DNA of 64,000 nucleotides from Paenibacillus lactis (GTDB lineage: Bacteria; Bacillota; Bacilli; Paenibacillales; Paenibacillaceae), in NCBI RefSeq assembly GCF_017873605.1, contig NZ_JAGGKI010000001.1, positions 248,001 through 312,000 on the forward strand, given 5' to 3'. Numbering within the stretch: the first letter of the stretch is position 1; every line of letters begins with the position of its first letter. The notes beneath the pieces were generated by a model that was not told the origin of the DNA, did not search any database, and was given only the letters and a program-made list of their open reading frames with translations. The position numbers and the translations under genes were made by a program. This document shows, piece after piece, positions 1 to 8,235 of this stretch.

Positions 1-3
1 CAG

Positions 4-342
4 ATGCTTGCCTATAACAGCGGCGGCGTGCTGCTAAGCCTGCCCCTGCTGCTCTTGATCGGGTTTCTGATCTTTGAAGGCCTCGTGCACCCGATCATGA
101 TTACCCTGCTGCGCCTATGGCTGCGGCGGGACGCTTCCGTATACGTCAAGCAGACCGTCACCGTGATCACCGATTCGATCCTGATTTACGCACTCGCGTC
201 GGTGATCCCTGCCGTTCCGGTCGGCAGCTGGCTCCATGCGCTCATCATCGCCGTATTCTATCATCTCATAGAATGGGTCCTGATCGGCATTCAGGCTTGG
301 ATCCAGCAGCGTAAACGGGCCAAAGCCGCGGCCCCTGGCTAA
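4..342 (+). CDS. small integral membrane protein, possibly 5'-truncated
   Basis: A 112-residue hydrophobic protein with about three predicted membrane segments (roughly residues 8-30, 55-70 and 78-100) and a basic tail (QQRKRAKAA). Only three bases lie upstream in the window, so I cannot tell whether the first ATG is the true start or whether the gene begins before the window. I recognise no family. It converges with the AarF-type kinase gene, leaving about 20 bases between the two stops. It is probably a real gene, because hydrophobicity and composition are coherent over the whole length, but no function can be assigned. Confidence 0.5.
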   Translation: MLAYNSGGVLLSLPLLLLIGFLIFEGLVHPIMITLLRLWLRRDASVYVKQTVTVITDSILIYALASVIPAVPVGSWLHALIIAVFYHLIEWVLIGIQAWIQQRKRAKAAAPG

Positions 343-363
343 ACAGCCTTGATAAGCCCACGG

Positions 364-2034
364 CTAGAAACGGCCCGATTTAAAGATCGAATACAGCAGC
401 CATGCCACCATGAGCAGCGCCACGATGAACCCGACCTCGATCACCGGGAAATTCCATAGCATCATGGGCTCCCGGCTCAAGGAGGAACCGATGATAAGTC
501 CAACCATAATGATGCTGAAGGCCAGCAAAACGATGCTGAATGAGAGCCGGTTGCTGATCTGGTCCAGCTTCCGCATCAGCTGCTGCAGCTCCGGCACGCT
601 GATTTCCACCCGGAGCTTTCCTTTGCTGATCAAGGCCGACAGCTGCCTGGCCTGTCCGGGCAAATCCAGCAGACTTTCTGCAAGCCCCGCCAACCCGTCC
701 AGCACCTTCCTTCCAATCCTGCGCGAATTATAGCGCTCCTTCAGCAGCTTCCGTCCGAAAGGCTCCGCCATGTCGATGATGCTGATTTCCGGATCCAGCA
801 TTTCGATGACTCCTTCCAGCGTCAGCAGCGATTTGCCGAGCAGCGTCAAATCCGGCGGGAGCATAATCCGGTGCCGCTGGGCAACGGTGAACAGGTCGGT
901 AAGCGCCTTCCCCAAGCGCACTTGAGAGAACGGCACGTCATAATATTCGCTCCGCAGCCGATCCATATCCGACCGCAAGGCGTCCATATCGCAATCATCG
1001 GGTATGAGTCCCATCTTGGAGATCGCGCGGATCATCCCTTCCGAATTTCGGCGCATCAAAGCAATGATCAGCCCCGAAAGATGATCCCTCATGTCCTCGC
1101 TCAACTGCCCGACAAGTCCAAAGTCCAGGAAGACGAGCTTTCCATCCTCTGCGACAAGCAAATTGCCCGGATGGGGATCGGCATGGAAAAAGCCTTCGAT
1201 AAAAATCTGTTGAAGCATGCCGTCTATAAGATGCTCCGCAATCTCCTTCAGGTCATAGTCCTTCGCGGCCAGCTCCTGCCGGCGGCTAAGCGTAATGCCC
1301 TCCGCGAACTCCATCATCAGCACTTTCGAGGATGTATATTCCCAATATATCCGGGGAATACGGATATACTCATGGTCATCCAGCCGGGATGAAATCTTCT
1401 CAGCGTTACGTGCCTCGTGACTGTAATCCAGCTCCGCCATCATCGCTCTGGCAAATTCATCCACAATCCGGTCGACCCGGTACTGCTTCACCCAATCCCA
1501 GTGGCGCTCGGCGATCGAGATCATGTCCCGCAGGATTTCCAGATCGCGGCCGATCATCCTGGCCACACCCGGCCGCTGTACCTTGATCGCTACACGCTCA
1601 CCGCTCTTCAGCAGGCCGGCATGCACCTGTCCGATTGAAGCGGCGGCAAGCGGCTTCTCTTCAAATTCCTGCAGTACATCATGTATCGGCATGCCCCATT
1701 CCTGCTCGATCAGCTCCCGCGCGCTGGCGGAAGAGAACGGAGGAACCCGCTCCTGCAGCTTGACCAATTCCTGGATAATATGGTCAGGCAGCAGATCCGA
1801 TCTTGTGCTCGCTAATTGGCCCAGCTTCACGAATGCCGGTCCAAGATCCTCCAGCACCCTCCGAATCCGTTCCCCGAGCGTAACGGTCTCCGGCTGCTCC
1901 CTGGAGCTCCAGCGGACGGGCATCGACAGGACATGGAACAGTCCCATCTCCTCCACCATATAGCCAAAGCCATGGCGCATTAGCGCCATGGCGATTTCCC
2001 GGTAGCGTCCGGCATGCCTCATTCGGACCGCCAT
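364..2034 (-). CDS. AarF/ABC1/UbiB-type atypical protein kinase
   Basis: A 556-residue protein of the ABC1 (AarF/UbiB) family of atypical kinase-like proteins. Seen: the family's KxGQ-type motif (FVKLGQLASTRSDLLP, about residue 69), an A-rich nucleotide loop (AAASIGQVH), the lysine of VAIKVQRPG, the catalytic loop HADPHPGNLL and the metal-binding DFG (FLDFGLVG). Two hydrophobic segments near the C terminus (LSFSIVLLAFSIIMVGLIIGSS and VIEVGFIVALLMVAWLLY) anchor it in the membrane. Family members support isoprenoid-lipid and quinone metabolism; the specific role here is unknown. It starts directly after the stop of the phasin-like gene (TAG|ATG), so the two are very probably co-transcribed. Confidence 0.88.
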   Translation of the reverse strand: MAVRMRHAGRYREIAMALMRHGFGYMVEEMGLFHVLSMPVRWSSREQPETVTLGERIRRVLEDLGPAFVKLGQLASTRSDLLPDHIIQELVKLQERVPPFSSASARELIEQEWGMPIHDVLQEFEEKPLAAASIGQVHAGLLKSGERVAIKVQRPGVARMIGRDLEILRDMISIAERHWDWVKQYRVDRIVDEFARAMMAELDYSHEARNAEKISSRLDDHEYIRIPRIYWEYTSSKVLMMEFAEGITLSRRQELAAKDYDLKEIAEHLIDGMLQQIFIEGFFHADPHPGNLLVAEDGKLVFLDFGLVGQLSEDMRDHLSGLIIALMRRNSEGMIRAISKMGLIPDDCDMDALRSDMDRLRSEYYDVPFSQVRLGKALTDLFTVAQRHRIMLPPDLTLLGKSLLTLEGVIEMLDPEISIIDMAEPFGRKLLKERYNSRRIGRKVLDGLAGLAESLLDLPGQARQLSALISKGKLRVEISVPELQQLMRKLDQISNRLSFSIVLLAFSIIMVGLIIGSSLSREPMMLWNFPVIEVGFIVALLMVAWLLYSIFKSGRF

Positions 2035-2352
2035 CTAATCCTGCTGCGGCCCTTCCAATTCCACGATTTTCCTCTCAAGGACAGCGATGCGCTGTTCCAG
2101 GCTCGCGACATCGGTTCCTTTCGGCACGTCCAGTTCGGACAGTACGCGCTGCACCTGTTCATAAATATACGTCTTGATCTGGGACTGCTCTTCCTCGCCG
2201 CGTTCAATGAGGCGATTCACCAGCGCTTTGGATTCTGTGGGCGCCAGCTCCCCGCGCTTAACCAGATCGTCCACGATTTTCTCGACTTTTTCTTTGCTGA
2301 CAACGGTAAGGCCCAATCCTAACGAGATTGCTTTCTTAAAAAGATCACTCAT
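2035..2352 (-). CDS. phasin-like coiled-coil protein
   Basis: A 105-residue protein beginning MSDLFKKAISLGLG. The start was chosen because GGGAGG lies 8 bases upstream of this ATG; a longer reading frame upstream lacks such a site. The N terminus is an amphipathic helix, followed by a charged region (EKVEKIVDDLVKRGEL) and a C-terminal leucine-heptad coiled coil (ASLEQRIAVLERKIVELE). This resembles the short phasin / polyhydroxyalkanoate-regulator-like proteins that Firmicutes often encode beside ABC1 kinases. No PHA synthase is present in the window, so a PHA role is not supported. It probably acts together with the adjoining AarF-type protein at the membrane. Confidence 0.7.
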   Translation of the reverse strand: MSDLFKKAISLGLGLTVVSKEKVEKIVDDLVKRGELAPTESKALVNRLIERGEEEQSQIKTYIYEQVQRVLSELDVPKGTDVASLEQRIAVLERKIVELEGPQQD

Positions 2353-2722
2353 GATTTTATCCCTCCCGATCTTGTCTGGTTCCATTATAACCGTTCGCGC
2401 TGGTAAAAACATCTATCCGCAAAGCTTCAGCACCCATGTCCTGTGAGCGCTCCCGGTTTATAGGCCGGCATTGTGAAAATTTAGATTCCAGCCGCTCCCC
2501 GGGTCAAATCTAGAGACGAACAAAGCCGTTTCGCTCTATAACTGTGCTGATGGGAAGTCGATCTTTGGATGTTGCAAAATCTCATATACTTAGAATTACC
2601 CGGATCCGGCCGTAAATATGAGAGCATGGATACCGATCTGTTAACGCCTAGTCGAGGAAAAGAAAACAGACCGACAGGGCATTGCCCCACGGTCTGCACG
2701 CTTTTCATAAGATCACTCAATC
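2353..2722. other. gene-free spacer of 370 bases
   Basis: I see no convincing gene here. The left part holds the ribosome binding site and presumed promoter region of the phasin/AarF pair. The right part holds the terminator of the PepSY gene. Short open frames exist but lack ribosome binding sites and have coding-unlike composition. Confidence 0.5.
2655..2696 (-). terminator. intrinsic terminator of the acidic PepSY gene
   Basis: Read on the minus strand, CAGACCG pairs with CGGTCTG around an inner GGGC/GCCC stem, and the hairpin is followed by TTTTCTTTT. It lies about 30 bases beyond the stop of the PepSY gene. Confidence 0.75.
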
Positions 2723-3430
2723 TTAATCGTTATAACGATCATCGTCATCGTCGTCATGATCATTATCGTCATGATCATTATCGTAACGGTCGTCTTGATC
2801 ATCGTCATGATCGTCATCATGATCATCATCGTCGTGATCGTACTCGGACTTTACGATTTTCCCGCTCAGGGCGTTGACCTCGACTTCCATGCTGCCTTTG
2901 GAGGTCTTCACTTCAACGTCATAGATCCAGCGGTTATCGTCCTCATCCAGATCGACGTCAGTCACCGTGCCGCCTCCCGCATGCTTCAATGCAGCTGCAG
3001 CGGCCTGTCCTGCGCCGATCAAGCCGCTGGGATAACGATCGCGGTCATCATCAAAATCATCATCTCCATCATAGTGGTGGTGATATTCGAAAGTCCGCTT
3101 CCCGAGCGTTTTGCCGGTTGATGCGTCAATCCATAGCTTGGTGCCCCGATCACTTTGTTGGATGTACACCTTATAAGCGAGCTGTCCTTTATAGTGTACC
3201 AGATCGATATCTTTTACCGTTCCTTTGGCGACAGCCAGTGCAAGCTGCTCCGCCTTCTCGACACTGATCAGCTGCTTGCCCGTTTGCGCTGCAGTCGTCG
3301 TACCGGTGCTTGCACTTCCGTTCGAGCCCGCAGCCTGCACGGCATTATATCCGTATACGCCGCTTGCCGCTATAGCCACGGACAGCGCGCCGGCCCACAG
3401 TATTTTTTTCTTCATCTTGTTCTTTCCCAT
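2723..3430 (-). CDS. secreted double-PepSY protein with Asp/His-rich tail
   Basis: A 235-residue exported protein. It has a basic N terminus, a hydrophobic core (ILWAGALSVAIAASGVYGY) and a likely cleavage or anchor site near residue 33. Two PepSY-type repeats follow: the first around residues 50-110 (ISVEKAEQLAL...LWIDASTGKTLG), the second around 135-195 (GQAAAAALKHAGGG...VEVNALSGKIVKSE). The last 38 or so residues are almost only D, H, N, R and Y. AGGAGG sits 8 bases before the ATG. It lies downstream of a response regulator, kinase and second PepSY gene, an arrangement like ykoGHJ of Bacillus. PepSY domains are thought to modulate extracytoplasmic proteases or sensors; the tail suggests cation binding, which is inference. 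Confidence 0.8.
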   Translation of the reverse strand: MGKNKMKKKILWAGALSVAIAASGVYGYNAVQAAGSNGSASTGTTTAAQTGKQLISVEKAEQLALAVAKGTVKDIDLVHYKGQLAYKVYIQQSDRGTKLWIDASTGKTLGKRTFEYHHHYDGDDDFDDDRDRYPSGLIGAGQAAAAALKHAGGGTVTDVDLDEDDNRWIYDVEVKTSKGSMEVEVNALSGKIVKSEYDHDDDDHDDDHDDDQDDRYDNDHDDNDHDDDDDDRYND

Positions 3431-3540
3431 CGTAATAACCTCCTCATGTCTTATCGATCGTTCTCTTTACAATTTCATTATAACGCTCCAATATGAGAGC
3501 ATTCAGAGAGAAAGATTAGAAAACGATGATAAATGATAAA

Positions 3541-3595
3541 AGAGGTTGTTCAAAAGATCGTCTTTTGATCACGAAGTGAAATCAAGAAGTAACTC
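3541..3595 (+). repeat. interspersed repeat, copy A (partial)
   Basis: Begins AGAGGTTGTTCAAAAGATCG, then TCTTTTGATCACGAAGTGA. The same opening is found in copies near 37.5 kb and, inverted, near 38.8 kb. This copy lies between the two PepSY genes and lacks the distal terminal inverted repeat. Confidence 0.65.
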
Positions 3596-3609
3596 GTCTG
3601 ATCCATTCC

Positions 3610-4287
3610 CTAATCATCCCACGTTACGGTCATAATCTTGCCGGTAATGGCATGAACCTGGATCGTGGCTTCCCGCCCATCGCTCTTCTCAATTTCGACC
3701 AGATAATAACGAACGCCGTCATCCTCGCGGTATTCGATATCCTCGATCGTCCCGGGAACCTTAGCAAGCGATACCTTCTCGGCGTGCTCCCTCGTGATCA
3801 TCCGCATCGGCGGATTCTCTGGTTCGGTGCCTTCGCCATCGTCAGAGTCCTCCGGGGTTCCGCCTGACCCCTCCCCATTCGGCTCCGAAGGTGGTTTACT
3901 CCCCTGGCCTTGTCCCTGACCCTCGCTCTGACCCGTCCCGCGGTTATCCGGATCAGGAGGCTCGGGCTGCTGTCCGGTCGGATCCTGATTGCCAGACCCG
4001 CCCTTTCCCTTCTCCAGCTGTTCGATCGACACAATGCTGCCTTCGCGAGCATCCACAGCCAAATCATATTTGCCTTGATCGGACACCAGCTGAACCCGGT
4101 ACACATCGCCGTCCAGCGCTGTATCCGTTATCGTCCCATTTGGGTAGAGAGTTTCCACTTTACCTATAATTTCATCCTCGCTCATACGCTCGGACGAAAC
4201 ACTGAACGGCTTCCACAGCAGCGTACCGGCCACCACGACGACGACCAGCAGAAGACCGCCCGTCAGCATCCCCATTTGTTTTCGCAT
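3610..4287 (-). CDS. membrane-anchored PepSY-domain protein
   Basis: A 225-residue protein starting MRKQMGMLTGG. The start is set by GAGGTGA 8 bases upstream of the ATG; the frame remains open further upstream but overlaps the kinase gene. An N-terminal membrane segment (LLLVVVVVAGTLLW) is followed by a PepSY domain (about 40-90, ending VDAREGSIVSIEQLEKGKG). Next comes a low-complexity Gly/Pro/Gln/Glu linker (about 90-150) and a second PepSY domain (MITREHAEKVSLAKVPG ... IQVHAITGKIMTVTWDD). It is the third gene of a regulator-kinase-PepSY unit, 82 bases after the kinase stop. It is likely extracytoplasmic and may tune the adjacent sensor kinase or envelope proteases. Confidence 0.8.
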   Translation of the reverse strand: MRKQMGMLTGGLLLVVVVVAGTLLWKPFSVSSERMSEDEIIGKVETLYPNGTITDTALDGDVYRVQLVSDQGKYDLAVDAREGSIVSIEQLEKGKGGSGNQDPTGQQPEPPDPDNRGTGQSEGQGQGQGSKPPSEPNGEGSGGTPEDSDDGEGTEPENPPMRMITREHAEKVSLAKVPGTIEDIEYREDDGVRYYLVEIEKSDGREATIQVHAITGKIMTVTWDD

Positions 4288-4369
4288 CCCAATCACCTCG
4301 GGTAGATTCTGTTCATTAACGCAAGTATACCGCAGCAAGGTTAGAAATCGATGAGAAACAAAAGGGCGT

Positions 4370-5737
4370 TTAACCTTGACCTCGGGTCCCGGAAGGCTGC
4401 AGCCGGATCGTGGCGGTGGTGCCGACTCCCGGCAGGCTTTCGAGCTCCAGTTCTGCCCCGACGGCCTCTGCAATCTCCTTCGCCAGCGACAAGCCGAGGC
4501 CTGCTCCGCCGGTCTTCCTGCCGCGAGCTTCATCGACACGGTAGAAACGGTCAAACACATGCTCCAAATCTTCCTTCGATATGCCGATTCCCCGGTCAAT
4601 GACCCGAATATATACCCCGGGCGGCTTCCTTCCGACTTCGATGACGATCGACTCATCGCTGTACTTGCGGGCATTATCAAGGAGGATGAACAGCAGCTGC
4701 TTCAGCCTGCGGCTGTCCGTCCAGGCGTGCACCTCGCCTTCAGCGCGGACGTCAACCTTCCGACTGTAGGCATCCCGGATCGCACGCGCCGATCCGTTTG
4801 CCAGCTCGGAGAGCTCCACGGATTCCATCTCGATCTTCCATGAATCCTGATTCCTCGCCAGCAGCAGCAGCTGCTCGGTCATCTCCTTCATTCGGATCGC
4901 TTCCGAATGAATCGCTTCCACCGACTCCTGAAACAGCTCCGGCCGCTCAAGTCCTCTGCGCTTCAGCAGACTGGCATAGCTCTCGATAATCGTAAGCGGG
5001 GTCTTCAGCTCGTGCGAGGCGTTGGATACGAACTGCTCCTGCTTCTCATGATTGCTCTCGAGCAGCGTGATCATATCATTGAATGCCGCTCCCATCTCCG
5101 TCAGCTCGTTTTTCGGCTGCTCCTTAAGCTCGATCCGGCGGAACCGTCCGCTCTCGCGGATATCCTTCATCGTGCGGGTGAGCGCCGTTATCGGCTGCAT
5201 AATCAAGCGGCCCAGCACGCGGGTCGACACGACGATCGGAATCAGGCCGATGGCCGTGACGGCCACGAGCACGACACGAAGCGCCTTCAGAATATCCATC
5301 GTTGGAGCAAGCGTGCGTGCAAGCTGAATATTGTTAACCGAGCCGTCCGGCCAAATGACCGGGATCGAGGCGAATGCGTACGTTTCCCCTTGGATCGTGA
5401 TCAGCCGCACCTGCTCCCTTGTATCATACGGCTCATCAAGGCCGTCCAGCTCCACGCCTGGCGCCGTCGTCAACCGCTGGGGGCTGCTGTTATCGGGCAT
5501 GACCACCTTGATCCCTGCGCCAGCCGGAACATAGCTGCGCTGCAAGTCGGCGAGCGGGACGGATTTCGCGGCCTCCACCATATTACCGGCGATCTGCACG
5601 GCTTCGGCCTTCGTCTGCTTAAGCTGGCTATCCACCGTCATCCGGCTGAATACAAAGTAAACCAAAATATTCATGACGATCAGAATGACCGCCATAAGTA
5701 CCGATGAATACAGATGAATTCGGCTGCTCAGCTTCAT
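4370..5737 (-). CDS. sensor histidine kinase, PepSY-linked (YkoH-like)
   Basis: A 455-residue membrane histidine kinase. TM1 is about residues 10-31, an extracytoplasmic sensor spans about 32-150, and TM2 is about 152-172. A HAMP linker (RLIMQPITALTRTMKDIRES), a HisKA domain with phospho-acceptor His242 (SNASHELKTPLT) and a HATPase domain (LLDNARKYS, DRGIGISKEDLEHVF, GGAGLGLSLAKEIAE) follow. Its ATG overlaps the stop of the response regulator gene by four bases (ATGA), so translation is coupled. The signal is unknown. The two PepSY genes downstream suggest it monitors the cell envelope. It is similar in layout to Bacillus YkoH, which I infer from gene order and not from a sequence search. Confidence 0.9.
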   Translation of the reverse strand: MKLSSRIHLYSSVLMAVILIVMNILVYFVFSRMTVDSQLKQTKAEAVQIAGNMVEAAKSVPLADLQRSYVPAGAGIKVVMPDNSSPQRLTTAPGVELDGLDEPYDTREQVRLITIQGETYAFASIPVIWPDGSVNNIQLARTLAPTMDILKALRVVLVAVTAIGLIPIVVSTRVLGRLIMQPITALTRTMKDIRESGRFRRIELKEQPKNELTEMGAAFNDMITLLESNHEKQEQFVSNASHELKTPLTIIESYASLLKRRGLERPELFQESVEAIHSEAIRMKEMTEQLLLLARNQDSWKIEMESVELSELANGSARAIRDAYSRKVDVRAEGEVHAWTDSRRLKQLLFILLDNARKYSDESIVIEVGRKPPGVYIRVIDRGIGISKEDLEHVFDRFYRVDEARGRKTGGAGLGLSLAKEIAEAVGAELELESLPGVGTTATIRLQPSGTRGQG

Positions 5738-6435
5738 GGGCTGTCCTTCAGCACATAGCCGACGCCGCGGACGGTATGAATCAGATCGGGCAGGCCGTCA
5801 AGATCGATTTTCTTCCGCACATAACGTATGTACACATCGACGACATTCGTATCGCCGTAATAATCGTATCCCCATACCGCCGCCAGAATTTGCTCGCGGT
5901 TCAGCACCTGCCGTTGATTTTTGAGCAGGTAAACGAGCAGATCGAATTCTCGGGGCGTCAGCTCGATCTTCGTTCCGGCCCTGACGACCTCGCGCGTTCC
6001 TTCATGGAGCTTAAGGTCACCGGCGGAAAGCCATTCTCCTCCCGGCTCATTGTCGTTCTGGCGCGTCCCCTGAAGGCGAAGCGCTGCCCGGATTCTGGCG
6101 AGGAGCTCCTCGATCTGAAACGGCTTCGTGATATAATCGTTAGCCCCCAGATCAAGACCCGACACCTTATCCTCAACCGAGCTCTTGGCGGTGAGCAGCA
6201 GCACCGCCGTGTGCGTATCCTGGCTCCGGATGCGCCTCAGCAGCTCGATGCCGCTCATGCCCGGCAGCATGACGTCTAACAGAATCAGATCGAAGGACCC
6301 GCTTCGATATACGCTCAGCGCATCCAGTCCGTTATCCGCTTTGGCAACCTCATAGCCCTCGCTCCCCAGCTCAATTTCCAGCAGACGGGATATTTTAGCT
6401 TCATCTTCGACGATTAAAATCTTCCCGTTGTTCAT
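5734..6435 (-). CDS. OmpR/PhoB-family response regulator (YkoG-like)
   Basis: A 233-residue regulator starting MNNGKILIVEDEAK; AGGAGGG precedes this ATG. The receiver domain has acidic pocket E10/D11, phospho-acceptor Asp54 (LILLDVMLPGMSG), the conserved Thr of LLLTAKS and the Lys of ITKPF. The C-terminal winged helix (about 135-230) ends with the typical VDVYIRYVRKKID and TVRGVGYVL motifs. It is the first gene of the regulator-kinase-PepSY-PepSY unit and most likely autoregulates it. The N-terminal frame extends upstream into the ThuA gene, but no ribosome binding site supports that longer form. Confidence 0.93.
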   Translation of the reverse strand: MNNGKILIVEDEAKISRLLEIELGSEGYEVAKADNGLDALSVYRSGSFDLILLDVMLPGMSGIELLRRIRSQDTHTAVLLLTAKSSVEDKVSGLDLGANDYITKPFQIEELLARIRAALRLQGTRQNDNEPGGEWLSAGDLKLHEGTREVVRAGTKIELTPREFDLLVYLLKNQRQVLNREQILAAVWGYDYYGDTNVVDVYIRYVRKKIDLDGLPDLIHTVRGVGYVLKDSP

Positions 6436-6467
6436 CCAATCCCTCCTACAGGCATGCTCCGTATGAT

Positions 6468-7106
6468 TTAGCCCGGAACGCGCGCCGCCCATTTGGCGGC
6501 CTGCGTGATGAGCCTCCGAAGCTGCGGCTGAAGGAAGCTCGGCTCATGATGGCCCGGCATGACAAAGACCACCCGGCCGATTCCGTACGTATGGCACCAA
6601 GCGGCCGGCCACTGCTGACCTTCATACTCGTAGTGCAGCAGCACCGTTTTTTCCGTAAACGGGCTAAAGGTGAAGCGATACGGTTCCTCATCCAATACAA
6701 ACGGCTCCACGCCTTCCGTAATATCAAGATCGTTCTCGGCGGGAACGAAATACAGCTTATCCATCGGCGGATGGCCGTCAAACCGCGCTCCGATGAGCTG
6801 GGCCAACTCATACCGGTTAGCCAGCGTAATGCCGTTATGAATGACAAGCAGGCCGCCGCCGCCGCTGACATAGGACAGCAGGCCCGCCGTCTGCCGGGGA
6901 GATACGCGTTCATCCCACAAGTCGCTGTAGGCAATGCACAGCTCATAGGGATACAGATTGCTCTCGTGGAGCATTTTATGATTTTCGGTGCATTGCACCG
7001 TGAACATGTCGTTTAAAAGATGTGTTACTTGTTTATCGATCCCTTGGAGCGGGTGAAACTTGGGGTGGGTATAGCTGCCTAGCAGCAGTGCTTTTCTTTT
7101 ATCCAT
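6468..7106 (-). CDS. ThuA-like (trehalose utilisation type) protein
   Basis: A 212-residue soluble protein of the ThuA / class I glutamine-amidotransferase-like fold. Supporting stretches are the GSYTHPKFHPL start, LLSYVSGGGGLLVIHNG, a conserved histidine-rich loop (DGHPP), AAWCHTYGIGRVVFVMPGHH and the terminal LRRLITQAAKWAA. ThuA proteins are linked to disaccharide catabolism in rhizobia, but most Firmicute members have no proven substrate. The gene ends 32 bases before the response regulator start on the same strand. No sugar genes are adjacent, so the pathway remains open. Confidence 0.75.
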   Translation of the reverse strand: MDKRKALLLGSYTHPKFHPLQGIDKQVTHLLNDMFTVQCTENHKMLHESNLYPYELCIAYSDLWDERVSPRQTAGLLSYVSGGGGLLVIHNGITLANRYELAQLIGARFDGHPPMDKLYFVPAENDLDITEGVEPFVLDEEPYRFTFSPFTEKTVLLHYEYEGQQWPAAWCHTYGIGRVVFVMPGHHEPSFLQPQLRRLITQAAKWAARVPG

Positions 7107-7216
7107 GGGGCATCCTCCTATTTACTACTTACAATATTACACGCGATGGTCCATTACATGCACGAGCCTAAGAATCAATCCGGAAGACACGCCCGTCTCC
7201 CTCCCCTATCATGCCA

Positions 7217-8035
7217 TTAATTCGCTGATTGGGCAAAATATCGACCGAGCTCGACCATCATGCTGCCCATGCGCTCATCTTCGGGGACAAGCAGGCGCGT
7301 GATCCCTTCCTCGCGCAGCCCCTGCGCCGTTACCTTGCCGACGGCAACGGCGATCACTGGCCCGCGGAATGCCTCCAGCACCGCTTCGAGCTTGCCGTGA
7401 TCCTTGGCGAAATCAGCCAGAAACCGGAATTGCGGCGCACTGGTGAACGCAACGGCATCCACCTTGCCCTGGATAATTTCGTCCACCAGCAACGAGATGT
7501 CTTCCTCCCGCGGCGGTATATGCTTATACGGCAAGATCGGCTCCACCTGAGCGCCCCGGCTCTCCAGCCATTCCACAAGCTTAGGCGCGGATTCGCCATG
7601 CAGCTGGAGGATGACGCGCTGGCCTGCCAGATCAAACGGCGCAAGCGCCCGAATGAGGCCGGATGTGCTGCCGTCATCATCTCTTACGATGGGCGTAAGC
7701 CCTCTTTTTTTCAACGCGTTCACCGTTTTGTAACCGCGCGCGGCAATGGTTGTTTGCGTAAGCGTTGCATTCAACCGGTCCAAAGCGCCCATCTGCTCCG
7801 CCATATCATAGATGGCCTCAAGGCCAATGCCCGTCGTAAATATCGCCCATGGCGGTGCGGGCTCTTTAAGCCAATCCTCAATCGATTCACGCAGTACCTC
7901 ATCATCCAAAAAAACCGTTCCCTGTGCCGGACGAATCAGCGGGGTTCCCCCCATCTTCTCCACCAGCTTTGCCATTTCCTCCGCTTTGCGGGGGCCGGCC
8001 AGGGCCACAACCCGATCTTTCATATGCTGTGCCAT
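7217..8035 (-). CDS. hemD: uroporphyrinogen-III synthase family protein
   Basis: A 272-residue protein with the two-domain HemD fold. It shows VALAGPRKAEEMAKLVEKMGG at the N terminus, a hinge around IFTTGIGLEAIYDM, LTQTTIAARGYKTVNALKKRG, and the second-domain signature DAVAFTSAPQFRFLADFA followed by VIAVAVGKVTAQGL. HemD closes hydroxymethylbilane to uroporphyrinogen III in tetrapyrrole synthesis. HemD is poorly conserved in sequence, so the call rests on these spaced motifs. No other hem gene is adjacent. It may therefore be a second or orphan synthase apart from the main hem operon, possibly supplying haem for the catalases and cytochrome bd encoded nearby. GAGG lies 7 bases upstream of the ATG. 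Confidence 0.8.
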   Translation of the reverse strand: MAQHMKDRVVALAGPRKAEEMAKLVEKMGGTPLIRPAQGTVFLDDEVLRESIEDWLKEPAPPWAIFTTGIGLEAIYDMAEQMGALDRLNATLTQTTIAARGYKTVNALKKRGLTPIVRDDDGSTSGLIRALAPFDLAGQRVILQLHGESAPKLVEWLESRGAQVEPILPYKHIPPREEDISLLVDEIIQGKVDAVAFTSAPQFRFLADFAKDHGKLEAVLEAFRGPVIAVAVGKVTAQGLREEGITRLLVPEDERMGSMMVELGRYFAQSAN

Positions 8036-8151
8036 TATTTTGCCTCGCTCTCCTAGAGTGTGCAGGTTCTGCCATTTGACTCCAGTATACTGGCCCGATC
8101 CGCAGAGCGAAAGTCACTTTGGTCTTAAACTTCGGCAGCAAGCCTTATAAA

Positions 8152-8187
8152 AAAGCAGCGAAGGGAATGCATCCCCTTCGCTGCTTG
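8152..8187 (-). terminator. intrinsic terminator of the chemotaxis receptor gene
   Basis: On the minus strand AAGCAGCGAAGGG pairs with CCCTTCGCTGCTT and runs into TTTTTT. It is about 50 bases beyond the receptor stop and upstream of hemD, so it separates the two transcripts. Confidence 0.85.
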
Positions 8188-8235
8188 AACGTTCAGCTCG
8201 AAGCGCTGCAAGACGCCCCGCTCCTCCTATAGCTG

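Noticed and set aside
2720..2860. Short-period GAT/CAT/ATC repeats that could be mistaken for a repeat array
   Set aside because: They are in frame with the D/H-rich C terminus of the PepSY protein and have no spacer-repeat structure.
4288..4680. N-terminal extension of the anchored PepSY gene by 131 codons
   Set aside because: The extension overlaps the histidine kinase gene antiparallel in codon usage; the ATG at 4287 has a good ribosome binding site directly before a membrane segment.
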